64,000 nt of DNA from Nilaparvata lugens (GCF_014356525.2 NC_052505.1:7938171-8002170), one strand, 5' to 3'. Numbered from the stretch's first letter, positions 46,096 through 59,587 are shown. Notes: a model not told the origin generated them from the sequence alone. Program-made: numbers and translations.

Positions 46096-46769
46096 AAATC
46101 ATGACAACTCCATTCTATACTATCACCTGGTGATTTTTCAAAAGAATTAGGGGTCCTGATGTCCTGATGTGGGTATTTTTCAGCCATTATAGCAGTCCGC
46201 CAAAGTGTCAACTGTGGGACACAACAAAGCACCGGCTTCACGCAAACCCAGGCATTAAGTGAGTCCCAGTGGTATTTCTAGCACAACTCTCGTTCACTTG
46301 TTGACAGAGATCGATGACTCTAGGATAAGTGAGCTCCTCTCGAAATTTGACTACAAGATCTTGTCCAAGTCGGTGACTATCGGCTACTCGCACTCTAGAA
46401 AATACTATAGGTTCGGATTACTTGGAATTTGGAAGTTCAAATTATATAATTTCAACAATAATTTCAATTATTCAAAAAATGATCAAATTTATGCTGAAAC
46501 CATACTATAATTTAGTACACAAAAATGAATCCTAAACGTGATCTGAGATTCTGCTCCAGTCTGTGAGGCAATTTCCACGTACAAAACTCGTTGAAGTTCA
46601 CCATTGAAACGATGGATCAATTTTATTTTGCCAATTCTTTTATCAATGGTACAATAGAATCAAATGTAATCCAATTTCATTCACCAACATCACCATTCTC
46701 TGTATGAAGTATTTGCGCCATATAATATTATGTTTTTTATCAAATCAGTTTGCTTGTCATTGTTTTTTT
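46096..46769. other. Unique spacer
   Basis: No gene supported. An 83-codon frame at 46259-46510 is unrecognised. Confidence 0.4.
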
Positions 46770-46907
46770 ACTTTCCTTGCCCTATTACCATAGGTAAGGA
46801 AAGTATTGCTTTCCAAAAAAATTTAAGGTATCCTAATTTCATGTTTTCTATACGTTTCAAGATCCCCTGAGTCAAAAAACATGATTTTTGGGTGTTGGTC
46901 TGTGTGT

Positions 46908-46967
<60 letters not shown>

Positions 46968-47686
46968 TGTGTGTGTGTGTGTAGGTCTGTGAACACGATA
47001 ACACCATTCCTAATTAACCGATTGAGTTGAAATTTTAAACTTAAGGTCCTTATACCATGAGGATCCGACAATAAGAAATTCAATAAAATTCAATCCAAGA
47101 TGGCGGAAAAAATGGCGGATAATTACTAAAAAACCATGTTTTTCACGTTTTTCTCGAAAACGGCTCTAACGATTCTCTTCAAATTCATACCATGGATAGC
47201 TATCTATAAGCCTTATCGACTGACATTAGTCTCTTTTCTGGGAAAATTTCAGGAGCTCCGTAATATTCTTGAGAAAAATGGCGGATAATGACTAAAAAAC
47301 CATGTTTTTCACGATTTTCTCAAAAATAACTTTTTTCAAATTCATACCCTTTATAGTTATTCATCAGCTCTATCAACTGGCATGAGTCTTCTTTCTGGGA
47401 AATCAATGGGGGTCCACCCCATCCTTGGGAAATGGACTTAGTAACCTCCTTCTCGTGCATGAGGTGGGTAGGTAGGTTCATAAAAAGAACACATAGTCGA
47501 GATATTTCATCTGTAGAACAGCTGTTTTGACGACTTTAAAAAAATGACGACTAAAAAATCATCGAATTTCACAATTCACACAAAGAAAAAGTACTCTGAA
47601 AACAATTATATATACACATATACAGAAGTCTGATCGTAGTTTCAAATATGAGCAAGGAAAGTTGTGTGAGTGTACCACACCAGATT
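46770..47686 (-). mobile_element. Dispersed repeat, copy B (uninterrupted)
   Basis: Reverse-oriented, colinear with copy A at 12847-14850. It runs from CCACACCAGA-type sequence at 47680 down to the terminal hairpin CTTTCCTTGCCCTATTACCA ... GGTAAGGAAAG at 46771-46803. It lacks the extra 1 kb of copy A and so gives the uninterrupted structure, about 0.9 kb. A long GT tract lies inside (46901-46982). No conserved frame is present. Confidence 0.75.
46901..46982. repeat. GT microsatellite
   Basis: About 40 GT units with small interruptions. Its translation as TH repeats is an artefact. Confidence 0.95.
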
Positions 47687-48339
47687 CTTTTTAATGTATT
47701 TCCTACTATGTGGAAATCATCATTTTCATCTCAATCTGACATTTCAGCTCCTTTTAAATTTTTTTCAGAATGCATCAACTCTCACTTTCACCAATTTCGT
47801 CCTGATTTCTCAGTTTTGTCATTACAAGTTCATCAGCATCTCAACTCAGCAGTACATAAGAAATTCTTTCCAGTACAACAAAATCAATTGGAAGGATCGA
47901 CTGGATGAACAGACTGTTAATCATCATCTATGATTGTACTGTATGAGTGATTGCTAGGTGAGTTGAATTTCTACCATTCCCTTTCCCAAGGTGTGTTATT
48001 ATTTTACATGGGGTTCAAGCAGTAACTATCATCAAGGGTAATGGAAATTATAATCATATGAACCGGAAAATGTATTGTAGGTGAAAATTTGCACCATAAA
48101 AGGTGGTTTCCATAAATTTAAGATCCAATGAACTTCAATTTCGAACGCACAAACCGTGTAGCTTAATCTTGTGAAGTACAAGAAAGACCATTTTATACAA
48201 ATTATTACAAGCTACAATGATGCAAAAATATAAGCTCAACAAAGAATATATTTGACAAAGTCTGAGCTGAAGAATATTTTCAGTATTAGGGAGTGGAGCT
48301 GAATAGGAATAAATCCACTCTACCATTGGAGGGATTGAA
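47687..48339. other. Unique spacer
   Basis: Nothing recognised. Confidence 0.45.
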
Positions 48340-49030
48340 GAAAGAAATTTTCTCTTTATCGGGCAACTCTCAGACGCCTCAGTGATGCGGAGAGGGTACC
48401 ACCAGGCAGGAAGAGAAAGAGGGACAAAGAGGTTGATGGATAGTTACTAGATTACCTGGGCTTTTTTTAATAAATGTGCTGCAATCGCTTTGTGCGGTGA
48501 CTGTGATGGGTGGGAAGAGGGGGGGTTAGTGGTTAGCCATGGCGGGAAGGGGGGAGAAGGATGCGGCTATGGATTCACGATGGAGATGGCGATGGCTTAA
48601 GCTCTACAGAAATTGTTGGTTTCTGAAAGTAATTAATGAGCAGGCTAGCGAGGCACTTATGCCTGCTCTCGCCTGATGAATACACAGCCATTCTCCCGGT
48701 AAATATTCAACAAGCCTAATTAATTGTGTTTCATGCCTTTTCATTAACGGCATAAATTTAATTTTCCGACAAATGTGTACTCGGCCCGCTCATAAAACTC
48801 GTTTCAGATTGGTTTTTCTTTGATATATTGCCACCATTAATCTACCTCGCTTTCTACGGTTACGTCGATTATTTTAATAGGACGCTTCGAAATAGATTCT
48901 AGTCGAGTCGACTCCTTTCTCAGGAATTAATCAGAACGGCGATCGGATTCCTCTCTGCTTCGGAAACAGCAAAAAATAGCATTATTAATATCTCTCTGTA
49001 ATCCTCTCTAGGCGACGAGCTCTGCCCTTT
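48340..49030. promoter_or_regulatory. Long repeat-free island with homeodomain-type sites
   Basis: About 690 bp of balanced composition. GTAATTAATGAG (48629), CTAATTAATTG (48716) and CGGCATAAATTTAAT (48749) resemble homeodomain-binding cores, and TCTAGTCGAGTCGACTC (48899) is palindromic. No open frame of note and no repeat signature. One of the best enhancer-like candidates in the window. Confidence 0.35.
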
Positions 49031-49362
49031 TCTTACACATTGTGATTCTCTCAAATCATTATTCGCTCTGATTGACTGTATAGAATGAATTAATTAATTA
49101 CTTTTCAGTTCCGAGATAAAAAGCTCAACAATTTCTTCCCCATAATATTGGTGATTATCTTCCTGTAGGAGTTGATAAGCTCCTGATTTTAAGGTTCTTC
49201 TCAACTGTAAAGGGAACGAACCACCGGAATCGATAACTTATCAATAACATTATATTGAATAACTCTATTATTAAATAACAAATTATCCATTGAAATTGAA
49301 ATTCCAACAAAATCGAACATATTCATGAACAAAATATCTAGAATGCAATCTTTCCTATCCCT
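49031..49362. other. AT-rich spacer
   Basis: Nothing recognised. Confidence 0.45.
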
Positions 49363-49640
49363 TCTATATAATAAGAGAGAGTAGGGTTGTGTTTGTTCGT
49401 GTGTTCGTTTGTTCGTTTGTTCACATAAAAACATGTCAACTTGTGGATTGCATACCGGAAAAACGGGAATGATTTAGATCTCCAAATTTTGAACATAGAT
49501 TCTAAAAATATCAATCTCGTGCACCTGGAAGCCCAAATTTCAATTCCCCTTCTAGATTTTTCAGAATTAATGTTCTAATTCATCTATTCTACCGTAGGCT
49601 ACATGAAGTTCCATAGCCCAAAGTGTGTTTTTTATGAGCA
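49363..49640 (+). repeat. Helitron-like 5' end fragment
   Basis: Starts TCTATATAATAAGAGAGAGT followed by a TTGTTCGTGTGTTCG-type (GTTC)n run, the same opening style as the elements ending at 26204 and starting at 50172. No matching 3' hairpin is found nearby, so it is probably truncated. Confidence 0.4.
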
Positions 49641-49679
49641 GGTTATAATGGTGTTATGAGTCTATTATTTACCAATGTC

Positions 49680-49749
49680 TATGTAGCGCAGCGGTAAAAC
49701 GCTTGCCTACGGAGCGATAGTTCCTCGGTTCGAATAACCGATGCTTCCC
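49680..49749 (+). repeat. tRNA-like segment
   Basis: TAGCGCAGCGGTAAAACGC (A-box-like) and GGTTCGAATAACC (B-box-like) are spaced as in tRNA genes. The 5' and 3' ends do not pair as an acceptor stem, so it is best seen as a SINE head or tRNA relic. Confidence 0.5.
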
Positions 49750-50171
49750 ATTTTTTTTGTTCTTAATTTTTTCCCTCGAAACGTATAATTATCAATTATT
49801 TTTTGAAGGAATTTGTTTTCATTACTATTGAACTTGGATTTTATCAAATAATCATTTTTAATGTAAAATCTTGCCACCAGTACAAATGAATTAGACATAG
49901 TCTTCATGCTGTAGGCCTATAATTGAATTTCATAAGAAAAACATGAATAGATCACAATAAAATACGTAATAATTTATATTATTCAGTTATAATGTACTAT
50001 CAGAACAAATTCCCAGTGAAACGAGTATTTTAGGTATTTTGTTTGGAATTGGGAAAACAAAAGGCTGCCTGATTCAAATTGAGGAGGATCCCAATCGAAC
50101 TAAAATTTATTGATGTATTGGAAAAATCAATATGATTCTGTGAGGTTTTCAAGTATTATGTATTCTTCAGT
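49750..50171. other. AT-rich spacer
   Basis: Nothing recognised. Confidence 0.45.
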
Positions 50172-50410
50172 TCTCTATACTATAATAAAGGAAAGAACTG
50201 GCTTATACACGTAAGGAATTGGGGATTATATTTGACGCATCATCACGTCTGAAATATACTCAACTGATTAATTTGAAATTTTGCATATAATTATATTCTT
50301 CATTAACCGAGGATGGTTATAGGCCTATTTTCAAATTTCGAATTTTTTATTACGTCAAGTTTTCATTTTGCAGTTTTAAAATAGACCCTTGCGAAGCACG
50401 GGTTACCTAC
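50172..50410 (+). mobile_element. Short Helitron-like element
   Basis: Begins TCTCTATACTATAATAAAGG and ends with the hairpin CCCTTGCGAAGCACGGG (50386-50402), a one-mismatch version of a perfect CCCGTGC-GAA-GCACGGG stem-loop, followed by TTACCTACTAAT. A TC start plus a 3' hairpin close to the end fits non-autonomous Helitrons, although the final CTRR is degenerate. It is non-coding. Confidence 0.5.
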
Positions 50411-50639
50411 TAATATTATATAAATTCTACCTTACATATTGAAAGTATGAAATTGTGTTATGAACAATCGTGAAAATAATAATATTGTGTCGGTTTGAAT
50501 CTCATCTTATTCTACCCTCTCCTATGTGAGATTTCCCTGGAATAATATCCATGCATGAAGACTACCGTTTTCAAAGGAACGAATGAACTCACAGCATTGA
50601 GGTTGAGAACATTTCAGAAGACACCAAGTAGGGTGCATT
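50411..50639. other. Spacer
   Basis: Nothing recognised. Confidence 0.45.
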
Positions 50640-50960
50640 TGATTTCGTTAAGACGTTGAGCTCATGGTATCGAGCAAAGGAAAACTTCATCCAATGAGAG
50701 CGCAGCCTTGACTCGCAGAGTCGGGGTGTAATTAGTCACTGACGAGCTAATTGCTAGACAGTCGCGGTACCGTGGCTCATCGAATCACTCTCCTACCGTG
50801 CTGTGCCGTGCTGTGCCGTGCTGTGTCGTGCTGTCGAAGCTTAGTTCAAGGCACGCATCTAGCCGTCTCACTCCGTCACTCAATAATTCTCACTCGCTCC
50901 CTCTCACACTCATACTCTTCAACCTCTTCAGCTTTCTTTCTTTCTCTTGCAGTTCTCTAC
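50640..50960 (+). promoter_or_regulatory. GC-rich block with 10-bp repeats and acceptor-like site
   Basis: Four GTGCTGTGCC-type decamers (50796-50834) precede a CT-rich strand that ends in CTTTCTTTCTTTCTCTTGCA G (50932-50952), which looks like a strong 3' splice acceptor. The following frame (to 51092 or 51175) is unrecognised. It could be an exon boundary or a promoter-proximal block. Confidence 0.28.
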
Positions 50961-53539
50961 TTTGTTACGCCTACCTTCAAATTATCATCTATCACTCTTC
51001 TAATCTATCCACGGTATTCAAAACGTTGTATACCCTCCACAGAACTGAAATCAAGTTATCAGGTTTGTTATGGGTCAATAAGAGAATCTTAATTCTTTAC
51101 GAAAATTCTTTTAGTGGTGACTGCAGTTTTTATCAAATTTATTTGGCATACATCATTTCCACTATAAGTAGATGATTCTTCATTCTCATAGAATGGAGGA
51201 ACTATACATGGAGGTACCTACTATTTAATTACAGATTAGAATAGAGATTATCCTATCTATAGATTTTGGATGGATTTAACGCTTTTATCTACGAAAAATA
51301 CAAAGAACGATGTTTAATGATACGATTTAACTTTCATGCTGTTTTCAGGTTACGATATAACATTTTCACCATTTGTTGTATAGGTAACTGGATTAATTCA
51401 AATTACGGGAAGTAATATGATAATCCGTATGGCTCTAACAAACTGCCTAATAGAAACCATCATGAGATTACTGAGTAAGCTTGTATTTCCTGCATTATTT
51501 ATGCCGCACTGCTCGAAATTAAACATCAATTATAGCCCAGAAATACATCCGACAGTCTATTTCGCTCTAAAACCCGCTTATGAATATCGTATTATGCGTT
51601 TTTAAATCTCGGATTCCACAGAATAAATTGGACAGCAGAAGAGGAACAGCAATTAAATAATGGAAGTGGTGGCCTAGAGTCATTAAGAGGGGTGGAATCC
51701 GCTTAAAAACGCACCTAGTCAGATTACTTCACAGATGGGGCCTTGCGACACTGTCTCTATCCCAGCTTCTCCTGAAAAAGGTGCAATGGCTTGTTTTATT
51801 GCAAGGTGTGCGCTGTGGTGTATACTGATTCAGTGTAACTTGCACTTCTAGCAAAATAGTTTCAACATCTTGATAATCAGTTCATGCACTATGCATTTTT
51901 TAAATTATTCCACACTCATCTCCAAGAAAAACATAACAGGACTCCAGCAAAAATTGATGTAAAGAGCATGGATAAACCTTGGAACAACAATAACGTTTCC
52001 TCAGAGCTCTTCTCAACAAGAAATTGTGTAATTTCAGATTGCGGTTCCTAGTTTGTCGTTCAACATGAGTTGTTGTATTGAGGATATTTCCAGTTCGCAG
52101 GTATTGATAAGGTAAATGAGACCGTCAAAAGTTATTGATTCCACATCGCACTTCATAAATAATTATTTCTCATGCTAGAAATGTATCCGATAAGCCCAGA
52201 ACCAATTTTCAAGCGTTGAATGATGAGAAGTAAAAGGTATATTTGAATGATAATAAATTAGTCACATGATTTACATTAAATGTTCCATCTACAATGGTTT
52301 GTCTAAAGAGTTCAAGAACAAGTTTTGATAAAGTTATTGACCGGTTCATGCGGTTCTCAATTTTCCCTCTCATGAGCTCCAACGACTCGGCTCCTCAATT
52401 CAAAATAATCAGACCATTGGTGGGAGGCAGTAAACTCTTCAAAATATAATAAGATCTATTCTGGAAATGAGAGAGCTCAACAGAAATAAAGGTTGGTCTC
52501 TTCTTTCGAGGTTTGTAAAAAGCTTTTAGCCATTGTTCCACAAGGCATTGTTCTCCTGGATTGTTTTCTCTCTTCTCTTTTCTTCCAAAACGTGGACTCC
52601 AGGTTGTCTGCTTTCTCCATTCTATTGGTGTCCTAACTGAATTTAAAGCTTGTACCAACGATAATCTTCTGATTTTGGAGTGAATTTTGTCGGAGAGTGG
52701 AACAATGAGCCAACAGCTATTTCGGCTGCATTGATCGTCATTGTCACGACCCATATGGTTCAACATGGACTCTGTTACTTGAATCCAAGATAATAAGATT
52801 TTCTTTTGATTCGTTCGGCACATTTCAGGTATTTCCATTCAAAAACAATATTGAAATTCTTGAAGCTCATTTCTGGTAACCGTCATACCCACTGAAGTAG
52901 ATATAAGCTAACATTTTCTATGCGAACACTAATTCGACTAGTTTCACCCAAACATAGAATTATATGTATTCGAATTATATAACACAGCCTACACAGTTCT
53001 GTTGTAGCCACTCATTGCACAAACTCGTGATTTCTCATGCTTGATACTAATCACAAAAATGGGAAATACGTTTTTATGGTTTATTTTTATCCAGTTATTC
53101 TGGTATACTCATCCAACTCACTCATTTAGGTACTTATAAGAAAATTAATATTTTCTATGAAGTGAGAAATTTTATTTTTGTACCAATGAAACATATTAAA
53201 TAAATTTTATTGGTATAAAATAAACCTTGAATTGGATGCCTCCAGGAATTCCCTTTAGAAGCTAAACTTTGTATACTCACTGAAAAGAGAGATATAGGAA
53301 GGCCTGGGAAATGATTATTAACTAGACCGGAACAGGTTATTCACTGAACCTAATCCTTGAAGTGAAGAATAAGAGTAAAGTAAACCAGCTATAGCAATAA
53401 CGTGATAAGGAGAATGCACCTTGATAAAGGTATAAGAGATGTGCTCTAGGTAATGCGATAGCAGATTGTAAATAGAATGAGACAGTCAGCTGATATAATC
53501 ATGAGCACTGGCTCACACTTGCAGTAGGATGTCAATGGT
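50961..53539. other. Unique AT-rich DNA
   Basis: About 2.6 kb without recognised repeats. The minus frame at 52395-52838 (147 codons) is the longest non-transposon frame nearby, but has no identifiable domain. Confidence 0.4.
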
Positions 53540-54080
53540 CGAGACAACGATCCGCTGCTAGATTAGGCAATAACGAGCGAATGAGGTGTGTGCGCCAATG
53601 AAGAGGGCCCTTGCTCTATTTTCTGTTACAGTGAATAGGAGAGGAGTGGAGCAAATGCAATAATGAAATGGAGTCGGTGCTTGGCTCCCTCGGGATCTTA
53701 CAACTTAACGGACCCGGCAGCTAAGAGCTCAGCCAACCATCATAATGTCTCCAAACACTGGCAGCAGTAGCAGTTAGGTGTTGCTTTTAATTAATGGCTG
53801 CAGCCAGGCGTGCGTAGCATATGTCGTGCGAAGAATACTGCACCCCCACCCCCACTCCAACCATTGTAAACTGCTCTCTAATGGAATATCGCCCAGCTTT
53901 GCATATAAAGTACCTTTTAAAATCTCCGCACAGGTTTTCAAATCGTTTATTAACCGGTACATACTTTCAACATCGCCCCTTGCTTGCAGTGAAAAACTGT
54001 CGCAACCTAGCCAAACTTGTCACCTTAAGCCTTAAGCCTCGACTACTAACCGTATCTCTTTTGGCGCCGGACAGCAGTGC
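53540..54080. promoter_or_regulatory. GC-richer island
   Basis: Repeat-free block containing a CACCCCCACCCCCACTCC tract (53839-53856) and GGACCCGGCAGCTAAG (53710). Overlapping frames on both strands are unrecognised. Candidate regulatory DNA. Confidence 0.25.
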
Positions 54081-55019
54081 TCACTAATCTACAATTATTC
54101 CTAGTGCTGTTCAAAATGTGAGTGTTTTCCACTTCAAATGTGCTGATTCGTTTTTAGCTTTCTTGCTCCATCTCTTACAAACTTGGAGGAAGTTGAAAGA
54201 AACAAAAAGAAAAAAAATCCTGATCCACAGATGCATGTACCGTATTACAAACGTATCAGACATTAACTTTGTGAATTATTCTCAGATAATATATCAACAT
54301 TTGGACCCTGGCCTTGAAAGCCAAAACAATGATGAGTTACACACTAGAAATAAGGTGACTACGAGGGCCAGTAGATCAATAATAAGAATAGAGACAAGTC
54401 AGGCAAAAGAAGTGCGATAGTATTGTAGGAAGTGCAATAGGATACTTAATTGGATAAATGAATTGATTCCTATTTATCACATTAACACAGAAGGTGTATA
54501 TGACTTTTATTAATAAATTGAAACAGAAGGTGTCAATCTATTGTGAACAATCATATTTTGTATATAATTATATTTGAGGTTTTCAAGGACTTGTCACCTC
54601 ACATTGTTATTTCACAATAGGAAAGGGGGATATAAAGAGAAAATGAATGTGAGAGGAGGATGGAAAATCGTTTGAGATCGGACAATGTTATTGAATTTCA
54701 CCAAAACATTCATTTGTGAGTGACATTCAAAGTTCATAACCCCACAGATTTGTTTTTATCATTCAAGTATGACTTATTGGGCATGGACTGGAGAATAATT
54801 TTTGTGACACCTCGACTAATTGATTTCCATACTCCAGTTATGCGTTCTTCCAGAAAATCGCATATCCCTAATATCAAGCTGTACAATGTTCATTTTTGTA
54901 GCTAGCATTAAACACTGATCAAACTCTATGAAAAACGTTTATTTGGTTATGGAACCTGGGAGTAAGAATGAAATAGTCTGAGCTTTGAAAGCTGAATACA
55001 GCTAATAGTTGAAAATGGA
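54081..55019. other. Unique spacer
   Basis: The 100-codon frame at 54118-54420 has a faint LINE C-terminus flavour (LHTRNK), but this is too weak to call. Confidence 0.35.
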
Positions 55020-55520
55020 AGCGGAGTGATACGGTTGGTGGCTAACTGAATATTGGAGCACAAATTTTCAAGCTGGTTGGGCGAAGGTGGGTGGGGTTGG
55101 TGGGTGATTGCGCCCAAAGTCTGAAAAAGAGGTCGTGTGTAGCAGTGCCTTCAATAAAATAGATGCATTAAGAATTATGTGATGGGTGTAAGCGGCAACT
55201 GGAGGTCCAGTCGCATTTAGGGTTCGGAAAATCTACCCTTTTACGGTTCCCTGGACTGAAAATTTCACCGCAATCTTCCTTCTTTGTCACTATTCCGGTC
55301 CTGGGACTTTTACACAATATACGATTTCCTTTCGAAATGGCGCATAGATTTCCACTCTAACGGACAGAGCGTATTGAATTATTTAATACCGCCTAACACC
55401 GAGCTCGCAATTGACAAGGGACGATAAACCTCATTCAGGATAAAACCACATTCGCTATCGGGAACTTGTCTTACAAGTCGCATAAAAGATATTTTCCAGT
55501 AGATGGAGTTGGATAACAGT
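55020..55520. promoter_or_regulatory. Repeat-free island
   Basis: About 500 bp of balanced composition (GGTCCAGTCGCATTTAGGG, AATACCGCCTAACACCGAGC) without open frames or repeats. Candidate conserved noncoding element. Confidence 0.28.
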
Positions 55521-56814
55521 CACAGGAGAACGAATCATCACCTCTTGTTCATTACCGAAATTATTTGAACTAGAAATGGAGAGGGAGAAATGTTTAGAGG
55601 ATTAGGAAAGCTATGTTAACTGAAGGCTCTGATAACTGTATGCTTCTCCTCCAATTCAAGGAAGCTTATTTGGGTTCGTGCGTATCAGGTGATAGATAAT
55701 TAAATGCCTAGATTAAAACTTAAGCCTATGATTTGGGTTATTTCCTGTTGTTTCAATTGTAATATCGTGAATAAATTCATAATAGAATAGCAATCACTCA
55801 CTTTTATAGGAGTGAAATGAAGGTTACTCTATTGGATTACTACTCATATATTTTCAAATTCCTCGACTGATAAATCATCAATGAAGTCATATTACAAGTA
55901 GAATAAGGTTGTGCCAACCAAATTTAGTTATTGATAAACAGATACAACTTATTAGTGATAATCAATTATAGGATAGAATATAATAGGTATATCATAGGTA
56001 TCGTAAAATCACTCCACTCACATGGGTTTTTATATTGTTTCTATTAACTCATAGGTATCGTATTTGATAGGTATTATTGTATATAAAATTATAATGAAAA
56101 TGTATACTTATTCCAAATAATTATCGTCTAAATTTAAATAGTGTATGACACAAGAACTCAATGTTTGCGATTATTTCCTCTTGATAGCCTGTTATTAGAT
56201 GTTTTTTCAATAGGCCTATCTCGTTTTATCAAGCATTTTGGAATACGGAATACTCCAGCAACTAAATATCATAAAATTCTACTGTAGAGAAAAACAGGTT
56301 ACATGGAGATAGAATATCAATAATAATGCTAAAATTTTATATATCAAACTTCTCAACCTAGATGATTTAGTTATAATAAAAGTTTGACTGTATTAAGTTT
56401 TCAATTCAGAAAATTCAAATAGACTTTCCCACTAAATACGAAATCCATAATATTCGTTCGCATCTACATAAAAATAGAAAATCAATGTGCCCTGTTTCCA
56501 AATTTATTTCATTTCTAATATTATGGGAAAATGGCATTAATAGTTAAAAAATGTTGTGATAAATAAAATGAAGTTAAAAACAGGGTATTTTACTTTGATC
56601 ATTAGTTCTTATGTAAATAAGCTACTAAGCTGTTCTGAATAGTGAGTTGAATTTTTTCTGGCTCTAAATTTTGTCAAATTACGCAAAAATGTTCCAATTA
56701 ATGGTGATTTGAGTGTGATATTTTTGGTTTTTATTCTGTTTTTAACCGTCAAAATTTAAAATTCTTAGTTTTCGTTATTTTTTAGTGAAAATGGACTAAA
56801 TTTTAGGAAAGTAA
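55521..56814. other. AT-rich spacer
   Basis: No supported feature in about 1.3 kb. Confidence 0.45.
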
Positions 56815-57637
56815 AACCATAACCCTATTTCGGACATTTGAAATGTTATCTAAATTTGGGAGAGAATTAGTACAAGGAGTATCCTTAGTTTTTCTCTCCC
56901 AATCAGTGCTACTTTGTAAAAATCTGGTGTGGCGCAGTCACACAACTTTCATTGCCGTTTTGAAAATTAATCACCTGACGCTAGTGTTCCCGCGCATCTC
57001 AAGTTTACTAATCAAAGATTTGAGCCAGCTGGTGACAGGGCAATAACGCTGGAGACACACATGAGGTCTGCTATCTCTTCATAGTGAATGATTTGATAGA
57101 ATCAACAATAATTTACAATTGAATAATCACATTTTCTCGAATTTAAAGCTTATTTTCAATTTTAGGTGAAAATGTTACTGAACATTAATTGTAGAGATTT
57201 TCATGCTCAATCTACTCCACTTGATTTTTTTTTGTTTAAATTGTATCTGAAGCCACAATTGGAAATCCACAATTGAAGCCACAATTGGGAATCTAAAATC
57301 AAACTTTGCATTGATGGGGCGGAGCTCCCGAAATTTTTACAGATATGGGACTTGTGGCAGTTGATAGAGCTTATTGATGACTATTTTGGGTATGAATTTG
57401 ATCAAAATCGTTGAAGCCATTTTAGAGAAAATCTCTAAAATTGTAATGTTAATTGTAGTGTTAATTGGGAGATGAGATATTGTGTACACACACACACACA
57501 TACAGACCAATACCCAAAAATCATGTTTTTGGACTCAGAGGACCTTGAAACGTATAGAAAACATTAAATTAGGGTACCTTAAATTTTTTTGGGAAGCAAT
57601 AATTCCCTTACCTATGGTAATAGGGCAAGGAAAGTAA
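56815..57637 (+). mobile_element. Dispersed repeat, copy C (related family)
   Basis: The 5' block (TAAATTTGGGAGAGAATTAG, then CTGGTGTGGCGCAGTCACAC at about 56923) and 3' block (GGACTCAGAGGACCTTGAAA to hairpin CCCTTACCTATGGTAATAGG) match the ends of copies A and B, but the middle differs. A block with CCAGCTGGTGACAGGGCAAT lies at about 57024-57043. Another dead, non-coding member. Confidence 0.65.
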
Positions 57638-57728
57638 TGAAACGTATAGAAAACATGAAACTAGGGTACCTTAAATTTTTTGGAAAGCAATACTTTCCTT
57701 ACCTATGATAATAGGGCAAGGATAGTAA
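57545..57728 (+). repeat. Tandem duplicate of the repeat's 3' terminus (93 bp)
   Basis: TGAAACGTATAGAAAACAT starts at 57545 and again at 57638, each followed by the terminal hairpin TTTCCTTACCTATG ... GGGCAAGG. The second unit contains the breakpoint of the large duplication described next. Confidence 0.85.
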
Positions 57729-59587
57729 AAATTATGAATAAATAAATAAATATGAGTAGCCCTTTCCAAGAGAGTGAATATCGTTTTTATCAACTATGCC
57801 ATTTTTTCAAATGAAACAAATTGAACAATAATGATCGATTGGAACCCACTTTACTACCCTACTTTATCTTTGGAAAGTGTGAGCAACTTTCTAAATCACT
57901 GCCGTTCCAGGCTCCCACTAAAACACCAGCTAACACAAATCGTGAAGAAAGTTGATGATCTATCCACTCCAGGATAAGAACTGTAACCATTATTGGTTAT
58001 TTGAGTCGATTTATTTAGTTATAGAGCACTCTGTCGACGAGTATTACTCCATGTCAACAACAGGACCTGGAGACGCCAAGCAATAATCGGGTTGTTGGAT
58101 TGTAGTCACGGCCTGAAGCTTTGCTAGCACTAGCTGTCGATGAGAACCTCATTAGGGAACTTGATGAGAGTGCTCTCTGAACTTGTGCAAGCGCTCTCTT
58201 CAAACAGCATGCTTACAGCTCTTGTGACTATTGATTCTTTTTGAATTACACTCTCCTGACATTTCGTAAAGTCAGGAGCTCACTCTTTCTGTCTCTGAAT
58301 CAACGAGTTTTATATCCAAACCGGAGACAGCGAGACTATTGGAGAACCATCGAAGTTTTCAAAAGCAGGCCTCTTTCCCTTATTACATCAAACTCACTCT
58401 AGTCTCTCATCTGAAACGTTGTTACACTCTCAGTTATTTTCAACTCGCAGAATCTTCTCTGTAGAACTCTAAGCTTTTTTCTATTCCCTTATCCAAGTTT
58501 CTCCACGTCTGATATTTTAACGAGACGATGAACAAATTTCAAAAAAGCAAAAACCCTGAAAAAGCACAAGATTGATGGCTGGCAAGAAGCTAGAATTCAT
58601 TTAGTGAGTTCCAAAGGCCTCAGGGCGTGAATGAGTCCTACAGAGATTCAACTACACAGTAAACTTGAGAACGATGAATCTTTACTGGGAAATTATTTGA
58701 GAGCAGCGATATGCGGATCAGACCACTCTACTCAAGTTCATCTGAAATTTTCTGTCTGTTGTCATTACAAGTAAGTGAGATGAGAGGGAAAAAATTGTTT
58801 CGAGAGGCCAGAGCCTGTTAAAACTTCACTGGTTCTCCTATAAAGCTATTCTCTTATGATGAAAACAGAAATATTCTCAGAATAAATCAAATTTTCAATT
58901 AAAATTGGAATTGGATGAAAATTCCCCTGCAGAAGTAATTCATGACATAACAACATTGTAATAAATTTTACAAAAACTACGACTGTCATTCAGGTTTTCT
59001 CTTCTTTCCAATTACAAGGTTCCACAAACTCATCATTATTCTACTTGTCTTCATTTTTTTTAAAGAAATTGTCTCATTTATGCTATGTTCTAACTCTTAT
59101 ACATATTTATTTCATCGGTTTGAATATATCCATGAATATTTTATTCCGTTCTTATATCAGTTTATCCAACTAACAAGCTTGTAGGTAGGGATCTTCAAAA
59201 TCTGAGTGGAATTAATAATATTTCCACTGTTCATCTTAACATTCAATAATAATTATAATATACTATGTTTATCAGTGTATCATATCTCACTAAACCACAT
59301 CTGAATTTTGATGAAATGTTTAAAGTTTATACAGAATCTGTATATTGGATAAAATGAATCAATTAATCCACATCACGAGCAATCTTTATGAAGACTGTAG
59401 TTCGATGGTAAAATAAATTCGTATGGCTTTTGTTGATGGGGAGTCCCTTGCGGGAAGGTTCCACCACCTGAATATATAATTTAAGCCATTAATGGGCCTT
59501 ACGACTTTCATACTTCAGCCGGGACCGACAGTTTAACGTGCCCATTCAATAACACAAGAGTGATCTGGTTGAAAAACGTTTGGTAAT

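Noticed and set aside
46768..47083. Histidine-threonine repeat 'proteins'
   Set aside because: Translation of the GT microsatellite inside a transposable repeat.
49680..49749. Functional tRNA gene
   Set aside because: Promoter-box-like words are present, but no acceptor stem pairing or credible cloverleaf.
52395..52838. 147-codon minus-strand open frame
   Set aside because: No recognisable domain, no splice or promoter context, and a length attainable by chance in 64 kb of six-frame sequence.
54118..54420. Possible LINE C-terminal fragment
   Set aside because: Only a faint LHTRNK similarity and no neighbouring RT blocks.
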